Shown in pieces: positions 44,627-54,466 of a stretch of DNA of 64,000 bases (positions within the stretch are counted from its first letter, which is position 1; the number at the start of each line of letters is the position of its first letter). This DNA comes from Arthrobacter sp. SPG23. GTDB taxonomy: Bacteria; Actinomycetota; Actinomycetes; Actinomycetales; Micrococcaceae. Position numbers and translations under genes: made by a program. The notes under the pieces were generated by a model. That model searched no databases. It saw only the letters and a program-made list of their open reading frames with translations, and was not told the origin of the DNA. The stretch is from contig NZ_JYCN01000018.1 of assembly GCF_000876655.1 (NCBI RefSeq), positions 186,027 to 250,026 on the forward strand, in the 5' to 3' direction.

Positions 44627-45046
44627 CTAGCTGTCTTTCTTGCCTTCTTCGTTGAGACGCTTCAGCGATTCTTCCGGCGTCTCATTGATGGGTTCCGGGC
44701 GGTTGACGGCGTCGGCGCGGTCAGCTTCCGCAACGGTCAGGGACGAAGCATCGCCCGGAACAACGGTGGGCTCGTCGGCGACGGCGACTGGCTCAACGAT
44801 CTTAGTGACGGCCTGGCGGTGCACGGTGGCCAGGTTGCCGGGGGAAAGTTCCAGCACAACCTTGTTTTCGGCTTCGTCGATCTCGACGATGCGGCCGAAG
44901 AGTCCGAAGCTTGTCATGACGTCAACGCCGACACCGAATTTCGACTGGAGCTCCGCTTGCTGCTGCTGCGTCTTCTTGTTGCGGCGGAACATCATAAAGA
45001 CGAACACGCCAAGCATGACGAACAGGAGAATTGTCATTGGATCCAA
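44627..45046 (-). CDS. yajC: Preprotein translocase subunit YajC
   Basis: 139 residues. One N-terminal membrane helix (MTILLFVMLGVFVFMMFRRNKK), then the conserved cytosolic FGVGVDVMTSFGLFGRIVEIDEAENKVVLELSPGN block of YajC, and an acidic C-terminal tail longer than in most homologues. YajC associates with SecDF. 115 bases separate it from secD, so a second promoter is possible, although the order yajC-secD-secF is the standard operon. Confidence 0.94.
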   Translation of the reverse strand: MDPMTILLFVMLGVFVFMMFRRNKKTQQQQAELQSKFGVGVDVMTSFGLFGRIVEIDEAENKVVLELSPGNLATVHRQAVTKIVEPVAVADEPTVVPGDASSLTVAEADRADAVNRPEPINETPEESLKRLNEEGKKDS

Positions 45047-45262
45047 GGGGAAATTCCATTCTTTTGCTTTTGTAGCCGGTATTCAGCAACCTCGGCTTTG
45101 CTCCGGCTGCGGCCCGGCGGATGGCCCGGCAACACAACGCGCTCTCCGGCGCAGCGGACATCCCAACCGGTCCAGAGCGGCTGCATGCAGCCGCGCACGG
45201 AAACAAAGACCCGAACGTGCCGAGCGTCATCCCAGTCTAAAGGGAAAGTCAGCCGGACGCTG

Positions 45263-46351
45263 CTATTGGCCGTTGGGGAGCCACTCCGCCACCGGTTCGA
45301 CGCCGAGGTCTTCAGCTTCGAACAACGCCAGCGCTTCCTGGCCGAATACGCCTTCCGGAACCGCATAGCCAAGGTGTGTCCAGGCCGGCGCCATGGCGAT
45401 GCGGCCGCGGGGTGTCCGCCCCAGCAGCCCCTCACGGACAAGGTAGGGCTCCGCAACGGTTTCCACTGTCTCCGGTTCCTCGCCCACCGCAATGGCCAGT
45501 GTGGAAAGTCCCACCGGGCCGCCGCCAAACTTGGTGATCAGGGCTTCCAGGACGGAACGGTCCAGCCGGTCCAGGCCCCTCTTGTCCACTTCGTACATGT
45601 CCAGGGCAGCCGACGCGGCCCGGGCGTCGATTTGTTCGATGCCATGAACCAGCGCCCAGTCGCGGACCCGGCGAAGCAGTCGGTTGGCAATGCGGGGCGT
45701 GCCCCGCGACCGGCCGGCGATTTCGCTGAAGCCCGCCGAATTGACCTTGAGGTCCAGAAGCCCGGCCGACCGCCTGAGGACGAGCTCGAGTTCCTCCACG
45801 GAATAGAACTCCAAGTGGCCCGTGAATCCGAACCTGTCCCGCAGCGGCCCCGGAAGGAGTCCGGCCCGGGTGGTGGCGCCCACGAGCGTGAAGGGAGGAA
45901 GTTCGAGGGGAATTGCGGTGGCGCCCGCGCCTTTACCCACCACGATGTCCACACGGAAATCCTCCATGGCCATGTACAGCATTTCCTCTGCCGGACGTGA
46001 CATCCGGTGGATCTCATCCAGGAACAGGACTTCCCCTTCCGACAGGGAGGAAAGGATGGCGGCAAGGTCGCCGGCATGCTGGATGGCCGGTCCGCTGCTG
46101 ATCCGCAGCGGAGCATTCATCTCTGCGGCGATGATCATGGACAGGGTGGTCTTGCCGAGGCCGGGCGGGCCGGAGAGCAGGACGTGGTCGGCACTGCGTC
46201 CGCGCATCCGCGACGCTTCCAGGACCAGTGACAACTGCTTGCGGACCCGGTGCTGGCCGACAAAGTCGTGGAGGTTCTTGGGCCGGAGGGCCGCCTCAAT
46301 GACTCTTTCCTCGGGCTCCTCTCCCCCGCCCACCAGGGAGGAATCAGCCAC
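45263..46351 (-). CDS. ruvB: Holliday junction branch migration helicase RuvB
   Basis: 362 residues. RuvB hexamers, loaded by RuvA, drive Holliday junction branch migration. Walker A is [11 protein letters not shown], Walker B is LFLDEIHR, sensor 1 lies in [10 protein letters not shown] and the arginine finger in PLRDRFGF. The C-terminal winged helix ([29 protein letters not shown]) is complete. It overlaps ruvA by 8 bases. A 216-base gap to yajC follows, in which I see no gene. Confidence 0.97.
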   Translation of the reverse strand: MADSSLVGGGEEPEERVIEAALRPKNLHDFVGQHRVRKQLSLVLEASRMRGRSADHVLLSGPPGLGKTTLSMIIAAEMNAPLRISSGPAIQHAGDLAAILSSLSEGEVLFLDEIHRMSRPAEEMLYMAMEDFRVDIVVGKGAGATAIPLELPPFTLVGATTRAGLLPGPLRDRFGFTGHLEFYSVEELELVLRRSAGLLDLKVNSAGFSEIAGRSRGTPRIANRLLRRVRDWALVHGIEQIDARAASAALDMYEVDKRGLDRLDRSVLEALITKFGGGPVGLSTLAIAVGEEPETVETVAEPYLVREGLLGRTPRGRIAMAPAWTHLGYAVPEGVFGQEALALFEAEDLGVEPVAEWLPNGQ

Positions 46352-46988
46352 GGCTGCCTACCCTGTTGCCCGCACGCGCGCCGTCCTGGCCCAGCCAGCG
46401 CAGCGTGGCCCGCAGGATTTCGGCCACCTGGCCGGCGGCTTCGAGTTCCGGGGAATCCGACAGTGCTTTGTCGATACTTGCCGTGGCGTCCTTCTCGGAC
46501 CAGCCAAGACTCGTCATGGCCGCTACCACCTGCGGCTTCCACGGTGCGGGTGCAGATGCTGCCGGAGCCGCCGTTGCACCGGTCCCGTGCGGCACCAGTT
46601 TCCCGGCCAGTTCCAGGACGATCCTGCCGGCGACCTTGGGTCCGATTCCGGGGACTTTCGTGAAGGCCTTGCCGTCCCCGGTGTGCGCGGCTACGCGGAT
46701 CGCCTCGGGATCGTGGACGGCCAGCACGGCCAGGGCAAGGCGCGGCCCTACGCCGCTGACGCTCAGCAGGACATCGAAGACCTCGCGTTCGTCGTCGCTG
46801 GCGAAACCAAACAGCGTCAGCGAATCCTCGCGCACAATAAGGGACGTGAAGAGCTTGCCCTCTTCGCCGGTGCGCAGCGCGCTCAGGGTCTGCGGTGTGG
46901 CGTTAACGCTCATGCCGGCGCCGTTGAGGTCGATCACGGCGGACGACAACCCGACGTGCGCTACGGTTCCGCGGAGAAAACTGATCAA
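46344..46988 (-). CDS. ruvA: Holliday junction branch migration complex subunit RuvA
   Basis: 214 residues from TTG at 46988, chosen because AGGAG lies seven bases upstream and the conserved start ISFLRGTV follows; an ATG further up would add 13 residues unlike any RuvA. Domain I is the OB fold ([16 protein letters not shown]), domain II has the helix-hairpin-helix motifs ([13 protein letters not shown] and [16 protein letters not shown]), and domain III at the C-terminus contacts RuvB ([20 protein letters not shown]). Confidence 0.94.
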   Translation of the reverse strand: MISFLRGTVAHVGLSSAVIDLNGAGMSVNATPQTLSALRTGEEGKLFTSLIVREDSLTLFGFASDDEREVFDVLLSVSGVGPRLALAVLAVHDPEAIRVAAHTGDGKAFTKVPGIGPKVAGRIVLELAGKLVPHGTGATAAPAASAPAPWKPQVVAAMTSLGWSEKDATASIDKALSDSPELEAAGQVAEILRATLRWLGQDGARAGNRVGSRG

Positions 46989-47080
46989 GGCCGGGCTCCT
47001 GGGTCTACAGCAAAATGCAGCCGGCACGAAACCGGCTATCCGAACATATCTACGAATACCCTAGCAAGTGGCGCCGACAT

Positions 47081-47659
47081 TCACCGTGCACGGCGCGCCT
47101 TGGCTTCCGCCTCAGCCCACGCACGCTGGGCCGGCGTCAGCGACTGGCTGCCGGGACCGGTAGTGGCTATGGCAGCCCCGCTCCCGGCCCGCCACGCATG
47201 CGTGATCGCCAGCGCCAGTGCATCGGCGGCGTCCGCCGGGCGGGGCGGGGCATCCAGCCGGAGGATCTTGGTGACGAGTTTCGTGACGGCGTCCTTGTTG
47301 GAGGTACCGCTGCCGGTGACGGCGGCCTTGACTTCCGACGGCGTATGCAGGGCAACGGGGATACCGCGCCGGGCGGCCGCGGCAATCACGACGCCGGACG
47401 CCTGCGCGACCCCCATCACCGTGCTGACATTGAGCTGGGAGAACACCCGCTCCACGGCCAGGACGTGGGGTTCGTAGCGGTCCAGCCAGTCGTCGATGGA
47501 CGTGGCAATAACGAGCAGCCGCTGGTCCAGGCTCTCATCCGGCGACGTGCCCACCACACCGACGGCCACCATGGTGGCGCGCCGGTTCTTCTCGACGTCC
47601 ACGACGCCGATGCCGCAACGGGTGAGGCCCGGGTCGACTCCCAATACTCGGAGGGTCAA
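47081..47659 (-). CDS. ruvC: Crossover junction endodeoxyribonuclease RuvC
   Basis: 192 residues. RuvC cuts Holliday junctions brought by RuvAB. The first catalytic aspartate is in [10 protein letters not shown] (residue 9), the glutamate in [15 protein letters not shown], and the C-terminal acidic pair in [12 protein letters not shown]. Order ruvC-ruvA-ruvB on the minus strand is standard; 92 bases separate it from ruvA. No lesion. Confidence 0.96.
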   Translation of the reverse strand: MTLRVLGVDPGLTRCGIGVVDVEKNRRATMVAVGVVGTSPDESLDQRLLVIATSIDDWLDRYEPHVLAVERVFSQLNVSTVMGVAQASGVVIAAAARRGIPVALHTPSEVKAAVTGSGTSNKDAVTKLVTKILRLDAPPRPADAADALALAITHAWRAGSGAAIATTGPGSQSLTPAQRAWAEAEAKARRAR

Positions 47660-47693
47660 GGCCGGGCCTCAGTTTCACAGCAGGGCTGCAGGA

Positions 47694-48449
47694 TCACTCG
47701 GCTTCCAGTGCGGCCTGCACTTCGTCGCTGAGGTCGGCATTGCTGTAGACGTTCTGCACGTCGTCGAGCTCTTCCAGTGCGTCCACGAGCTTCATGAACT
47801 TCTTGGCGGCGTCGAGGTCCAGCGGAACCTCCATGGAGGGAACGAACTCCGCTTCGTCGGTGTCGTAGTCGATCCCGGCTTCCTTGAGGGCGTCACGGAT
47901 GGCCTGGAGATCCTTCGGGTCGGAATGGATCTCGAAGGTTTCGCCGTTGTCCTTGACTTCTTCGGCGCCGGCGTCCAGGACGGCCATCAGGACGTCGTCC
48001 TCGCTGAGGCCGTTCTTGGGCAGCGTGACCACGCCCTTGCGGGAGAACAGGTAGCTGACGGAGCCGGGATCGGCGATGGTGCCGCCGTTGCGGGAAATAG
48101 CGAGGCGGACCTCGGAGGCAGCACGGTTCTTGTTGTCCGTGAGGCACTCGATCAGCAGCGCCGAACCCTGCGGGCCGCGGCATTCGTACATGATCTCTGT
48201 GTAGTCCACCACTTCACCGGTGAGGCCGGCGCCGCGCTTGATGGCGCGGTCGATGTTGTCCGCGGGCACGGACGTCTTCTTTGCCTTCGTGACGGCGAGT
48301 TCCAGGCTGGGGTTGCCCGCGAGGTCCGGGCCGCCCATCCGGGCAGCGACTTCGATGTTCTTGATCAGCTTGGCGAACGACTTTGCCCGGCGGCTATCAA
48401 GGATGGCCTTCTTGTGCTTGGTCGTCGCCCATTTGGAGTGGCCTGACAT
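47694..48449 (-). CDS. YebC/PmpR-family DNA-binding regulator
   Basis: 251 residues, starting [25 protein letters not shown] (broken here for brevity), the invariant family N-terminus ([15 protein letters not shown]). The acidic C-terminal [28 protein letters not shown] and [31 protein letters not shown] regions match. Members are transcription regulators; some act as translation factors that relieve stalls at proline runs. Always next to ruvCAB in actinobacteria; 34 bases upstream of ruvC and 3 bases behind pdxT. Confidence 0.94.
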   Translation of the reverse strand: MSGHSKWATTKHKKAILDSRRAKSFAKLIKNIEVAARMGGPDLAGNPSLELAVTKAKKTSVPADNIDRAIKRGAGLTGEVVDYTEIMYECRGPQGSALLIECLTDNKNRAASEVRLAISRNGGTIADPGSVSYLFSRKGVVTLPKNGLSEDDVLMAVLDAGAEEVKDNGETFEIHSDPKDLQAIRDALKEAGIDYDTDEAEFVPSMEVPLDLDAAKKFMKLVDALEELDDVQNVYSNADLSDEVQAALEAE

Positions 48450-48452
48450 GCT

Positions 48453-49163
48453 TTACGCTTCTCCTCTGATCATTCGAATAAACAGTTGATGCACGCGCTT
48501 CTCCCCCGTCACTTCCGGGTGGAAGGAGGTGGCCAGCAGGTGGCCTGAACGCACTGCAACAATTCTAGCCGTCCCCTGCAGGGCGGCCGCATGCGAAGCA
48601 TGCGCCGGGTCCGCGGGTTCCACCTGGGCCAGGACCTCCACGCCCGGGCCTACACGCTCCACCCAGGGGCCGCGGATGAAGACCGCGTGCACCGGGGCAA
48701 CGCCGGAACCGGTGTCACTGAAGCCCAGCCCCTGGAACTCCAGATCGGTTTCGAAGGATTCCCGCTGCCGGCCGAACGCGTTGCGGCGGACGGTGATGTC
48801 CAGTCCGCCGAACGTCTGCTGCGGGTTCCCTGCCAGGTCAGTGGCGGGGTCTGCGATCTCGTCGGCGAGCAGGATCATGCCGGCGCAGGAGCCGTACACG
48901 GGAAGGCCTTCGGCGATGAGCTTCCGCAAGGGGTCGGCAAGGTCAAAGGCGCGTGCGAGCTTGTCGATGGCGGTGGACTCGCCGCCGGGGATGATCAGGC
49001 CGTCGATGCCGTCCAGCTCGGACGGGCGCCGGATTCCGATACCCGTGGCGCCGGTCGCCTCTGCAGCGCGCAGGTGCTCGCGGAAGTCACCCTGGAGGGC
49101 CAGGACGCCGATTCGCAGGCCTGCACCCGCGCGGGAATAGTCAATGGAAGGGGGGTTGGTCAT
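48453..49163 (-). CDS. pdxT: Pyridoxal 5'-phosphate synthase glutaminase subunit PdxT
   Basis: 236 residues from the ATG at 49163; an ATG at 49256 would add 31 residues. PdxT releases ammonia from glutamine and passes it to PdxS, which builds the vitamin B6 ring. The conserved start [14 protein letters not shown], the nucleophile C in [11 protein letters not shown] and the His-Glu pair in [10 protein letters not shown] form the triad of class I glutaminases. Its partner pdxS is not adjacent but about 8.8 kb away at 57973, with unrelated genes between. Confidence 0.95.
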   Translation of the reverse strand: MTNPPSIDYSRAGAGLRIGVLALQGDFREHLRAAEATGATGIGIRRPSELDGIDGLIIPGGESTAIDKLARAFDLADPLRKLIAEGLPVYGSCAGMILLADEIADPATDLAGNPQQTFGGLDITVRRNAFGRQRESFETDLEFQGLGFSDTGSGVAPVHAVFIRGPWVERVGPGVEVLAQVEPADPAHASHAAALQGTARIVAVRSGHLLATSFHPEVTGEKRVHQLFIRMIRGEA

Positions 49164-49254
49164 CCAATCAGCATAGTGGTCCCCGAGTCCCGGGACGTGC
49201 CGGAACGGGCCGCCCGGCCCGGTTCCATGCCGTGACTGGGATATATTACTGAGC

Positions 49255-50544
49255 ATGCTTTACATCAGCGTTCCGCTCGGTAAGCTCGTCCGCCGGGTCT
49301 CCCGGCTCAGGGGCGGAGGCTCTGCCCTCCCCGGCCTCGTGGTGGAGAAAATCGACCCGGGATTCATGCAGCGGACACTGTCCACCCTCCCGCTGGGCGT
49401 CGCCGTCGTCAGCGGAACGAACGGCAAGACCACCACCACCAAAATGGTGGTGGAACTGTTGGAAAGCCAGGGGCTGAAGGTCTTTACAAACCGCACCGGA
49501 AGCAACTTCACCCGCGGAGTGGCCGCGGCTTTGCTGGGCGACGTCGACTGGCGGGGCCAGCTGAAGGCGGACATCGCCGTGCTCGAGCTGGATGAGGCGC
49601 ACGCCGTCCACTTCGTCAACAAGGTACCGCCGCGCTACAGCCTGCTGCTCAACGTGCTCCGCGACCAGCTGGACCGCTTCGGCGAGATCGACAAGACCGC
49701 CCAGCTCCTGCAGCACATCGCGTCAAAGACCACCGGGACAGTGGTCTTGAACCGCGAGGACCCCCGCGTCGCCCGGATCGCCGACACCCTGGACGGACCG
49801 GAGGTCCGCTACTTCGGCCTCGACGATTCCCTGCTGAGCACGTTCCCGAACGACGACGACCTGCGCGCCGGGCCCGGAAGCCCGGTGCCCGCGGCCCCCG
49901 CAAAGCCGCACGCCGACGTCGTGCTTCGCCGGGTGGGGACGGACGACGCCGATTTTGAGTACGACGGCGCCACGGTCACCACCGGGATGAAGCTCCGTGG
50001 CGTGTACAACATCTTCAACGCTGCGGCCGCGCTTGTCCTGGCCCGCTGCATCGCCGGAAACGGCGCCACTCCGACGGATCACGACGGTCTCCTTAAGGCC
50101 CTTTCACAGGTTGCGCCCGCCTTCGGCCGCGGCGAAAGCCTGGTGGTTGACGGCCTGCCCCTGGACCTGGTGCTCGTCAAGAACCCGAGCGGTTTCCGCC
50201 TGGGCCTGAAGTCCTTCCCGGCCGGCGGCTACGCCACCATGGTCGCTATCAACGACAACTACGCGGACGGCCGCGACATGTCCTGGCTGTGGGATGTGGA
50301 ATTCGATTCACTGCGCGAAGGCGGCGTTGACCAGTTGACCGGTTCCCGGGCCTACGACATGGCCCTTCGCCTGCAGTACGACGACGTCGCCATCGGTGCC
50401 GTGAACCCGGAGATCGCGCCCGCCCTCGCGGCGTTTATCCGGGAGGCGAAAGGCAAACCCAAGCGCATCTTCTGCACTTACACCGCAATGCTGGCCATTC
50501 GCCGCGAGCTCGCCAAAATCACCACAGTGGAGGTGGTCTCATGA
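49255..50544 (+). CDS. murT: Lipid II isoglutaminyl synthase subunit MurT, lacking the Cys4 zinc ribbon
   Basis: 429 residues of the Mur ligase fold. MurT activates D-Glu of lipid II with ATP so that ammonia from GatD can amidate it. The ATP loop is [14 protein letters not shown], and the C-terminal DUF1727 domain has [15 protein letters not shown], holding the aspartates that join the GatD active site. In the Staphylococcus enzyme a four-cysteine zinc ribbon interrupts the central domain; here that region is a Pro/Ala/Asp-rich stretch and the whole protein has only two cysteines. Divergent from pdxT with 91 bases between; overlaps gatD by ATGA. Confidence 0.92.
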   Translation: MLYISVPLGKLVRRVSRLRGGGSALPGLVVEKIDPGFMQRTLSTLPLGVAVVSGTNGKTTTTKMVVELLESQGLKVFTNRTGSNFTRGVAAALLGDVDWRGQLKADIAVLELDEAHAVHFVNKVPPRYSLLLNVLRDQLDRFGEIDKTAQLLQHIASKTTGTVVLNREDPRVARIADTLDGPEVRYFGLDDSLLSTFPNDDDLRAGPGSPVPAAPAKPHADVVLRRVGTDDADFEYDGATVTTGMKLRGVYNIFNAAAALVLARCIAGNGATPTDHDGLLKALSQVAPAFGRGESLVVDGLPLDLVLVKNPSGFRLGLKSFPAGGYATMVAINDNYADGRDMSWLWDVEFDSLREGGVDQLTGSRAYDMALRLQYDDVAIGAVNPEIAPALAAFIREAKGKPKRIFCTYTAMLAIRRELAKITTVEVVS

Positions 50545-51263
50545 GCAAGGGAACCATTCGGGTCCTGCAGCTGTATCCGCGCGACATGAACATCTACGGC
50601 GACTGGGGCAATGCGCTGGTGCTCCAGCAGCGCCTCCGCTGGCACGGCTACACCCCGGAACTCCTCGAATACAACGTCGGCGACGAGTTCCCGTCCGGCG
50701 TTGACCTCATCGTGGGCGGCGGCGGGCAGGACAGCGGGCAGCTGGTCATCCAGGACGACCTGCTGTCCCGGGAATCGACCCTGAAGGAACTGGCCGAAGC
50801 CGGTACGCCCATGCTGCTGATCTGCGGGCTCTACCAGCTCTTCGGAAAATTCTTCAAAACCCGCACGGGATCAGTCATTCCCGGCATCGGCGTGCTGGAT
50901 GTCGAAACCCACGGAACCGACGAACGCCTGATCGGGAACGTCACTGTGTCCTCGCCCGAGTTCGGCGACATCCTGGGTTACGAAAACCACAGCGGACAGA
51001 CCACGCTCGGCCCCGGGGTACAGCCTCTCGGGACCACGCCGAAGGGCACCGGCAACAACAGCAAGGACGGCCAGGAAGGGGCTCGCTACCGGAACATCGT
51101 GGCCAGCTACCTCCACGGATCGCTCCTGCCGAAGAACCCGGCCATTGCCGACTTCCTGATCCGTACCGCCGTCGAACGCAAATACGGCAGCTTCAGCCCG
51201 GGGGCCCCGGATGACCGTTTTGCGGTATTGGCACGCGAACACGCCGCACGGCGGCCGCGCTAG
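50541..51263 (+). CDS. gatD: Lipid II isoglutaminyl synthase glutaminase subunit GatD
   Basis: 240 residues, a class I (GATase_3) glutaminase. The nucleophile is C95 in LLICGLYQLF and the base H192 in ASYLHGSLLPKNP, positions close to those of the Staphylococcus enzyme. It feeds ammonia to MurT, whose gene it overlaps by four bases, so they are made together. Product: amidated D-isoglutamine in peptidoglycan, which affects cross-linking and lysozyme resistance. Confidence 0.94.
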   Translation: MSKGTIRVLQLYPRDMNIYGDWGNALVLQQRLRWHGYTPELLEYNVGDEFPSGVDLIVGGGGQDSGQLVIQDDLLSRESTLKELAEAGTPMLLICGLYQLFGKFFKTRTGSVIPGIGVLDVETHGTDERLIGNVTVSSPEFGDILGYENHSGQTTLGPGVQPLGTTPKGTGNNSKDGQEGARYRNIVASYLHGSLLPKNPAIADFLIRTAVERKYGSFSPGAPDDRFAVLAREHAARRPR

Positions 51264-51358
51264 TACCCGCCGGCTCGGTCGCCTTGCCTTTCCGGCCGCG
51301 CGAAGCGCCGGTGACGCTGTGTGACCGGCCGCGCAACGGACCGTGGGAAACTGGACCC

Positions 51359-51868
51359 ATGGACACTGCATCCGCCGGCCTCCCGGAACACCTCCGCAAC
51401 CCGTCCCGCCCGCGCGATCCAGGCGACGCCTGGGTGGAAGGTGCAGTAGGCAAATTCTGGGGCCGCTTCGGATCGGCCGGGCTCCTGGTACAGGATCCCG
51501 CCAAAGGCATCCTGCTGCAGCACCGGGCCACCTGGAGCCACCATGGCGGCACCTGGGGCCTGCCCGGCGGGGCGCTGCACCAGGGCGAAGACGCCATAGC
51601 CGGGGCACTGCGCGAAGCCCACGAAGAAGCGGCCGTCCCGCCGGACAACGTCCGCGTCCTCTTTACGTCCGTGTTCGACGTCGGATACTGGTCCTACACC
51701 ACTGTGGCGGTGCGCGTCGTCGAATCCTTTGAACCGGCCATCAACGATCCGGAGAGCATCGAGCTCAAGTGGGTGCCGGCCGTTTCCGTGGAAGACCGGG
51801 AACTCCATCCGGCGTTCGCCACAGCGTGGCCGGAACTATGGCGCCGGCTGCTGCATGACCACCGCTGA
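51359..51868 (+). CDS. Nudix hydrolase
   Basis: 169 residues from the ATG at 51359; an ATG at 51284 would add 25 residues. The Nudix box is complete: GGALHQGEDAIAGALREAHEEA fits GX5EX7REUXEEXGU, apart from Ala where Gly is usual. An extended N-terminus (GLPEHLRNPSRPRDPGDAWVEG) precedes it. Substrate unknown; NADH, ADP-ribose or oxidised nucleotides are typical. Same strand as gatD, 95 bases behind. Confidence 0.88.
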   Translation: MDTASAGLPEHLRNPSRPRDPGDAWVEGAVGKFWGRFGSAGLLVQDPAKGILLQHRATWSHHGGTWGLPGGALHQGEDAIAGALREAHEEAAVPPDNVRVLFTSVFDVGYWSYTTVAVRVVESFEPAINDPESIELKWVPAVSVEDRELHPAFATAWPELWRRLLHDHR

Positions 51869-51978
51869 TTTCCCTCCCTTGATTTCCCTGAGTGTTTCTC
51901 TGACGGCGTAGCTTTGCCCGGACTACAGCCGCGAACACAGCCGTTGACATAGGTAGGCACCATGTCAGGAGGCACACC

Positions 51979-52959
51979 ATGGCGGCAGTCAGCAGCGGAG
52001 TCAACGGAACCAACGCCACCGAAGACCCGCTGGATTCCTATTCCGCAACCGTCATCCGCGTGGCGGAAACCGTCACGCCTCACGTAGCCGCCGTCGAAAT
52101 GGCCGGCACGGGACGCAACGGCCGGTACCGGGCGGGCGCAGGCTCGGCCGTTCTTTTTACCTCGGACGGCTACCTGGTGACCAACGCGCATGTGGTGGGC
52201 TCGGCGGGAAAGGGTCACGCGGTGTTTGCCGACGGCACCCGGACAGCAGTGGAAGTGGTGGGCGCCGATCCCCTGTCCGACCTCGCCGTCATCCACGGCA
52301 AGGCGCCCATGGTCCAGCCGGCCGAGTTCGGCGACGCTGAACTCCTCAAGGTGGGGCAACTGGTCATCGCGGTGGGCAATCCGCTGGGGCTCTCCGGTTC
52401 AGTGACCGCCGGAGTGGTCAGCGGCCTGGGCCGCTCCATCCCCGTGTGGTCCGGACGCAACCGCCGGGTGATCGAGGACGTCATCCAGACCGACGCCGCG
52501 CTCAACCCCGGCAACTCCGGAGGAGCCCTGGCGGACGCACGGGCCAGGATCGTGGGCATCAACACGGCGGTCGCCGGAGCGGGACTCGGACTGGCGGTTC
52601 CCATCAACGCCACCTCGCGCCGGATCATCGCCTCCCTCCTTTCGGACGGAAGGGTACGGCGCGCCTACCTCGGCCTCGTGAACACGCCCGTGCAGCTTCC
52701 CGTCAGTTCGGTGGTCCGAACCGGCCACCGTGACGGACTCCTGGTGGTGGAGGTGCTTCCCGGGTCCCCTGCCGAACGTGCAGGCCTGCGCGCCGGGGAC
52801 GTACTGCTGAGCGTCGGGCGGAAGTCCGTTTCGAATGCGGAGAGTCTCCAGAAACTGCTCTTTTCGGAGGCCATCGGGGCGCCATTGGACATTTCAGCAC
52901 TCCGGGACGGCAGGGAGTTGCAGGTTGTGGCCGTGCCGGACGAAATGAGCGCGCCGTAA
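51979..52959 (+). CDS. Trypsin-like serine protease with PDZ domain, apparently without export signal
   Basis: 326 residues. The HtrA/DegP-type catalytic triad is complete: H71 (LVTNAHVV), D101 (PLSDLAVI), S180 (LNPGNSGGAL). A PDZ domain follows at about 240-320 (LLVVEVLPGSPAERAGLRAGDVLLSVG). AGGAGG lies just before the ATG at 51979, so the start is firm, and the N-terminus (MAAVSSGVNGTNATEDPLDS) is neither a signal peptide nor a membrane segment. HtrA proteins are normally outside or anchored, so this one probably works in the cytosol, or leaves by another route. Confidence 0.9.
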   Translation: MAAVSSGVNGTNATEDPLDSYSATVIRVAETVTPHVAAVEMAGTGRNGRYRAGAGSAVLFTSDGYLVTNAHVVGSAGKGHAVFADGTRTAVEVVGADPLSDLAVIHGKAPMVQPAEFGDAELLKVGQLVIAVGNPLGLSGSVTAGVVSGLGRSIPVWSGRNRRVIEDVIQTDAALNPGNSGGALADARARIVGINTAVAGAGLGLAVPINATSRRIIASLLSDGRVRRAYLGLVNTPVQLPVSSVVRTGHRDGLLVVEVLPGSPAERAGLRAGDVLLSVGRKSVSNAESLQKLLFSEAIGAPLDISALRDGRELQVVAVPDEMSAP

Positions 52960-53564
52960 CATTCGCGGACTCTTGGGGGCGGAACGATGCCGAACGCCCG
53001 AAACGGCGCACATTTCACACAAGCCCGACAGAGGCAGATGATGAGCCTGTCCCGCCACGAGAATACCGCAATCCCGGATGTAATAAAGCCCTGCGCCTAT
53101 TCTGATTCGGGTCACACCGCTATCGTTGTTAGTGGACATTCCCCTGTTTACAGCAACGTGGCGGACAGGCGATGTTCCGGCATTACAGCCGGGTTACCGG
53201 ACCACTGTTCCTGGAACCCGGATAATGGGGTATTGGGGTAGGCACCGGGGGGTGCCCTCATATCGATACCGTGCACCGACGCCGCTATTTCGCAGCGCGG
53301 GGTGCGGGGGTTCCCAAAAGCGGCAGGACTCTGCATTGCCGCGATGAATCGAGTCGCCAAAAATGGGGCACAAGCTGATTCACGGAACGTATCGCCGTCA
53401 AAATTTGGGGCCACAAACCGCAGGCAAGCATTCGAACAGGAATCTTGAGTCCGGCACCGTCCGCACATGGCGCACCGGAAGTCATGCTACTCAGCACCGG
53501 GATTCCGCCTGCCCGGATCAGCCTGCTGCCTTCACCAGGAATGAACCACAGTTAGGACGATCTC
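52960..53564. other. 605-base gene-free region before the His-rich exported protein
   Basis: No frame here has a ribosome site or codon use like its neighbours, and base composition is more balanced than in the flanks. It holds a 6-bp hairpin GGCACC/GGTGCC at 53241-53256 and, just before it, GGGTAT (about 53227), which resembles the -10 of SigB/SigF-type stress promoters, with a weak GTTC 17 bases earlier. If used, the leader to the gene at 53565 would exceed 300 bases. A small RNA is possible; I cannot show one. Confidence 0.4.
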
Positions 53565-53870
53565 ATGAAGAGGTCAATGGGACTACTCGCATCAACCCTG
53601 CTGGCCGCAGGTCTTGGTATCGGGGGGACGGCAATGGCTGCCGGACCCGCCGCAGCGGATACGGGACTGCAGTCCGTCACGATTTCCGCTGAGAACTACC
53701 AGAGCTACACGGACCACAAGAGGGACGATGACAAGCGGGACTGGCGTCACGACCGCAGGTGGTGTGAGCGGAACGGCTACTGGCACCACCACAGGGGTGA
53801 CAGGGACCATCGGGGTGGCTGGCACTTCCACAGCTATTGCGACGACGACCATCGCCGCGGCCACCGCTAG
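53565..53870 (+). CDS. Small exported His/Asp/Arg-rich protein
   Basis: 101 residues. A signal peptide (MKRSMGLLASTLLAAGLGIGG, cleavage about AAA-D near residue 32) is followed by a mature part of about 67 residues dominated by His, Asp, Arg and Trp/Tyr, with two cysteines (RRWCERNGYW and HSYCDDDH) that could form one disulfide. AGGA lies eight bases before the ATG. The many histidines with acidic partners suggest metal binding in the wall or medium; no family is recognised. Confidence 0.75.
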   Translation: MKRSMGLLASTLLAAGLGIGGTAMAAGPAAADTGLQSVTISAENYQSYTDHKRDDDKRDWRHDRRWCERNGYWHHHRGDRDHRGGWHFHSYCDDDHRRGHR

Positions 53871-54008
53871 GCCGCCAGCGGCCGCCTGAGCAGCCGGTCT
53901 GACCGGCCGGTCCGAGGCGGCACGGGAGGGGCACCGCATCACAGCGATGCCCCTCCCTTGGGGCGCCACGCCCTTCCAGTTCTGGCGATCGAATGCCAGA
54001 GTCAATCC

Positions 54009-54443
54009 ATGAACACCTGGGATCCACAAGGTGCCGGCATCGTCAGGTTCCCCTCCGGACGACTCATCCGCGGCCGGGGACTGCGCCGGCCGCTGCCGCC
54101 GGGTCCCGACCCCGACTTCGCCGTGTACCTTCTCGGCAGGCGCCCGGCCCACGCGGGGTGGGAGCAACGGTGGGTGCGCTGGCCGGATTTCTGGCTGCCG
54201 GTCGACGAAACCGATGCCATGGATGCCCTGCGGGAAGCATGGCTGCGGGCGGAAGCGGAGCGCGTTGAAATCGCCTGCCAGGGCGGTCGAGGCAGGACAG
54301 GAACGGCCCTCGCCTGCCTCGCCGTTATGGACGGCATCCCGCCCGGGCAGGCGGCGACGTTCGTACGTGAGCAGTACGGGCGGGCGGTGGAGGCCCCCTG
54401 GCAGCACTGGTTCATCAGGCATGTTGCCCGCAAGATCAAGTGA
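54009..54443 (+). CDS. Small protein tyrosine phosphatase-like protein
   Basis: 144 residues from the ATG at 54009. The P-loop CQGGRGRTGTA (C90 to R96) fits the Cx5R signature of Cys-dependent phosphatases, though the preceding residue is Ala, not the usual His. WPD at residues 58-60, a typical general-acid loop, and D66 nearby strengthen the case. Family resemblance is to small dual-specificity phosphatases encoded near phage or regulatory genes in actinobacteria. Stands alone between the His-rich gene and the convergent CapA gene. Confidence 0.8.
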   Translation: MNTWDPQGAGIVRFPSGRLIRGRGLRRPLPPGPDPDFAVYLLGRRPAHAGWEQRWVRWPDFWLPVDETDAMDALREAWLRAEAERVEIACQGGRGRTGTALACLAVMDGIPPGQAATFVREQYGRAVEAPWQHWFIRHVARKIK

Positions 54444-54466
54444 CCCGGCAGCACCTGCCGCCGTCT

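Noticed and set aside
53205..53235. SigB-like promoter (GTTC ... GGGTAT)
   Set aside because: The -10 fits but the -35 is weak and the distance to the next gene exceeds 300 bases; kept only as a remark in the region entry.
53148..53468. 106-codon minus-strand frame in the empty region
   Set aside because: No ribosome site, Cys/Arg-scattered composition and no codon bias; most likely chance.
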